Below, one piece after another: positions 7,328 through 8,792 of a DNA stretch of 8,792 bases. The DNA lies in assembly GCA_025350385.1 (NCBI GenBank), contig JANXXZ010000303.1, positions 1 to 8,792 on the forward strand. Reading direction: 5' to 3'. The stretch comes from Bacteroidales bacterium (GTDB lineage Bacteria > Bacteroidota > Bacteroidia > Bacteroidales > UBA4417). A model generated the notes under the pieces. The model worked only from the letters and a program-made list of their open reading frames with translations, was not told the DNA's origin and searched no databases. The translations under genes were made by a program, and so were the position numbers. Each line of letters starts with the position of its first letter. Position 1 is the first letter of the stretch.

Positions 7328-8254
7328 ATGAAAACAGCTATGTTGACTTCAGCCATTTTGCTTTCCAATGTGATTTGCCTGGCTCAGAACCTGCCAAAAG
7401 TCGCTTCCGGAAGTATTCAACGGTTTCAACTCTTCAAATCCAGCTTTGTGGAAGCCAGAAACATTGATGTATGGTTACCTGTTGGATATGATAAGGGCAG
7501 GAAGTATAATGTATTGTATATGCATGACGGGCAAATGCTTTTTGATTCTGCTACCACCTGGAACCATTTTTCATGGGATGTGGATGATGTTATATCGAAT
7601 CTTTTGCTTGCGCACAAAATCAAAGACGTCATCGTTGTGGGAAAATGTAATAGTGAAAAAAGCAGGCATTCCGATTATTTGCCTCAGAAACCGTTTGAAT
7701 CATTAACTGCTGAACAAAAGGATTTGGTGTTAGCTGCGACAAGAGCAAACGGATTTTCGGTGTTTAATGATGTTAAAATCAATTCTGACAATTACCTCAG
7801 ATTCATAGTCACGGAACTCAAACCTTGTATTGATAAAACCTTTTCAACCTTTACCGACAGAAAACACACCTTCATTGCCGGAAGCAGCATGGGAGGTTTG
7901 ATTTCATTGTATGCCATCTGCGAATACCCCGGCATATTTGGCGGGGCCGCTTGCTTAAGCACACATTGGCCCGGTATTTTTACCATGGATGGGAATCCGG
8001 TTCCTGATGCCATTTTTGCTTATTTACAAAGAAACCTTCCTGACCCAAAAACGCACAAGATTTATTTTGATTATGGCGATCAGACCCTGGATGCCATGTA
8101 CCCGCCTTTGCAGACAAAAGCAGATGAAATCATGAAAACCAGGGGTTTTACCAGTGCTAACTGGACAACAAATTTCTTCCCAGGCAAAGACCACAGTGAA
8201 ACAGCATGGAATGAACGATTAAATATCCCCCTGGAGTTTTTGTTGGGAAAATAG
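7328..8254 (+). CDS. Exported esterase-D-type alpha/beta hydrolase
   Basis: This 308-residue protein belongs to the putative-esterase (esterase D, PF00756-type) group of alpha/beta hydrolases, which hydrolyse carboxylic esters; relatives act on siderophore esters or plant feruloyl esters. Residues 1-20 look like a signal peptide: short basic start, hydrophobic core LTSAILLSNVICLA, likely cut near A19 or Q20. C17 lacks a good lipobox, so a lipoprotein is unlikely. The chain then shows VWLPVGYD (48-55) and VLYMHDGQMLFD (62-73), a typical early block of this family. The nucleophile elbow is GSSMGG with S187. The acid is probably among D248-D255 in YFDYGDQTLD, and the base is H289 in GKDHSETAW. 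The triad is therefore complete and the length normal. The start is bounded by a TGA two codons upstream. There is no neighbouring transporter or TonB gene in view, so the substrate cannot be assigned. Confidence 0.92.
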   Translation: MKTAMLTSAILLSNVICLAQNLPKVASGSIQRFQLFKSSFVEARNIDVWLPVGYDKGRKYNVLYMHDGQMLFDSATTWNHFSWDVDDVISNLLLAHKIKDVIVVGKCNSEKSRHSDYLPQKPFESLTAEQKDLVLAATRANGFSVFNDVKINSDNYLRFIVTELKPCIDKTFSTFTDRKHTFIAGSSMGGLISLYAICEYPGIFGGAACLSTHWPGIFTMDGNPVPDAIFAYLQRNLPDPKTHKIYFDYGDQTLDAMYPPLQTKADEIMKTRGFTSANWTTNFFPGKDHSETAWNERLNIPLEFLLGK

Positions 8255-8385
8255 TTTCCGTAACCTGCAATCGTTAATATAACTTTGTTATTCAATGCTT
8301 TACTGTTTATACTGGGGTTGGAGGTACTATAATCTGCTAGCTTCGCTTCTATCCTTAATAGTATTCTTAATTCGCATTAAAACTA

Positions 8386-8520
8386 AATTCCTTCCACCGT
8401 CAGGTCGATTGAAGACTTATAACCTTTAGGATTTCTAAGGTCAGGATGTCATTAGGCAAGTTAACTTTTGCGGTTATTTGCTGACTTCACGAACTTTGCA
8501 TTTACAGGCTCATACTCCTT
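8386..8520 (-). pseudogene. Possible decayed coding relic
   Basis: On the minus strand, codons 8520-8464 read KEYEPVNAKFVKSANNRKS and then stop. In the same frame, after a five-codon stretch with three stops, 8448-8386 reads HPDLRNPKGYKSSIDLTVEGI and stops. Both pieces have a protein-like, mixed-charge composition, unlike the hydrophobic or lysine-only runs that AT-rich spacer usually gives. No start codon or longer frame supports a live gene. I do not recognise the family; chance is a real alternative. Confidence 0.2.
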
Positions 8521-8654
8521 TTACCTATTGAGCTAATAGCTCTTTTATCCGACTTCTAATTCACTTACATGATGTTTGTTATGAACCAAATTGCTTTTAC
8601 TGACAGGAGAATATACTTCAGCATTCAATTTTATAGATAAAAAATTCAATTCAT

Positions 8655-8690
8655 CTGATTAAACAAAAATTCAATGAACGTGTTAATCAG
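8655..8690. repeat. 8-bp inverted repeat near direct ATTCAAT words
   Basis: CTGATTAA (8655-8662) and TTAATCAG (8683-8690) are perfect inverted copies with a 20-base spacer containing one of three ATTCAAT words (others at 8623 and 8644). It could be an operator for a gene starting to the right, or chance in AT-rich DNA. Confidence 0.3.
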
Positions 8691-8792
8691 GAATTCTCAA
8701 ATCAAAGTAATATGAAAAGTATAAAATCAAAAAGAAGAATAGTATCATGAAATAGCCATGATTGTAAAATCACCAACTGAGATGATAATAAA

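Larger units (their letters stand above)
8255..8792. other. Gene-poor right end
   Basis: No intact gene is supported in these 538 AT-rich bases. They contain a possible minus-strand gene relic (8386-8520), three ATTCAAT words (8623, 8644, 8669) and an 8-bp inverted repeat (8655-8690). A plus-strand ATG at 8758 opens a frame (MIVKSPTEMII) that stays open to the window edge; with 11 codons it cannot be judged and could be the start of the next gene. No promoter with both consensus elements was found. Confidence 0.5.

Noticed and set aside
8702..8750. Short lysine-rich frame MKSIKSKRRIVS
   Set aside because: It ends after 12 codons, and its composition is what AT-rich DNA gives by chance.

Overview
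The window looks like chromosomal DNA of a member of the Bacteroidota, probably an environmental lineage. Four things support this. The topoisomerase IV A subunit has the HPHGDASIGD form I associate with that phylum. A BatA-type 'two-TM N-terminal domain' protein is present. Several upstream regions carry the Bacteroidota promoter element TAnnTTTG, some with TTG at -33. No start codon has an obvious purine-rich Shine-Dalgarno sequence. No rRNA, tRNA, CRISPR array, intact insertion sequence or phage gene was seen.

Layout. On the minus strand, 1-2367 holds the first 789 codons of a topoisomerase IV/gyrase A subunit that runs off the left edge. It is preceded in the same direction by a 689-residue membrane protein (2455-4524) with a BatA N-terminus, a von Willebrand A-like MIDAS motif and a C-terminal anchor. 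A 415-base divergent region (4525-4939) follows, with a 15-bp tandem repeat and an adjoining degenerate 14-bp repeat. The plus strand then carries an alpha/beta hydrolase broken by an apparent one-base frameshift (4940-5709), a full three-domain Ada-type DNA-methylation sensor and repair protein (5939-6976), and an exported esterase-D-type hydrolase (7328-8254). The last 538 bases contain no convincing gene; they hold a possible gene relic and some AT-rich inverted and direct repeats.

How the genes relate. The window reads as ordinary housekeeping and accessory chromosome, not as one multigene system. The two minus-strand genes may be co-transcribed (88-bp gap, no visible terminator). The three plus-strand genes are separated by 229-351 bases, and at least the last two have their own candidate promoters, so they are probably independent units. 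Ada combines methyl-phosphotriester sensing, an AraC-type DNA-binding module and O6-alkylguanine repair in one chain. Its upstream region has two candidate promoters and a triple TTTGCG repeat that could be an autoregulatory site.

I found no clear undescribed system. The best leads are the Ada control region, the frameshifted hydrolase whose catalytic triad survives across two frames, and the relic-like stretch near the right end.
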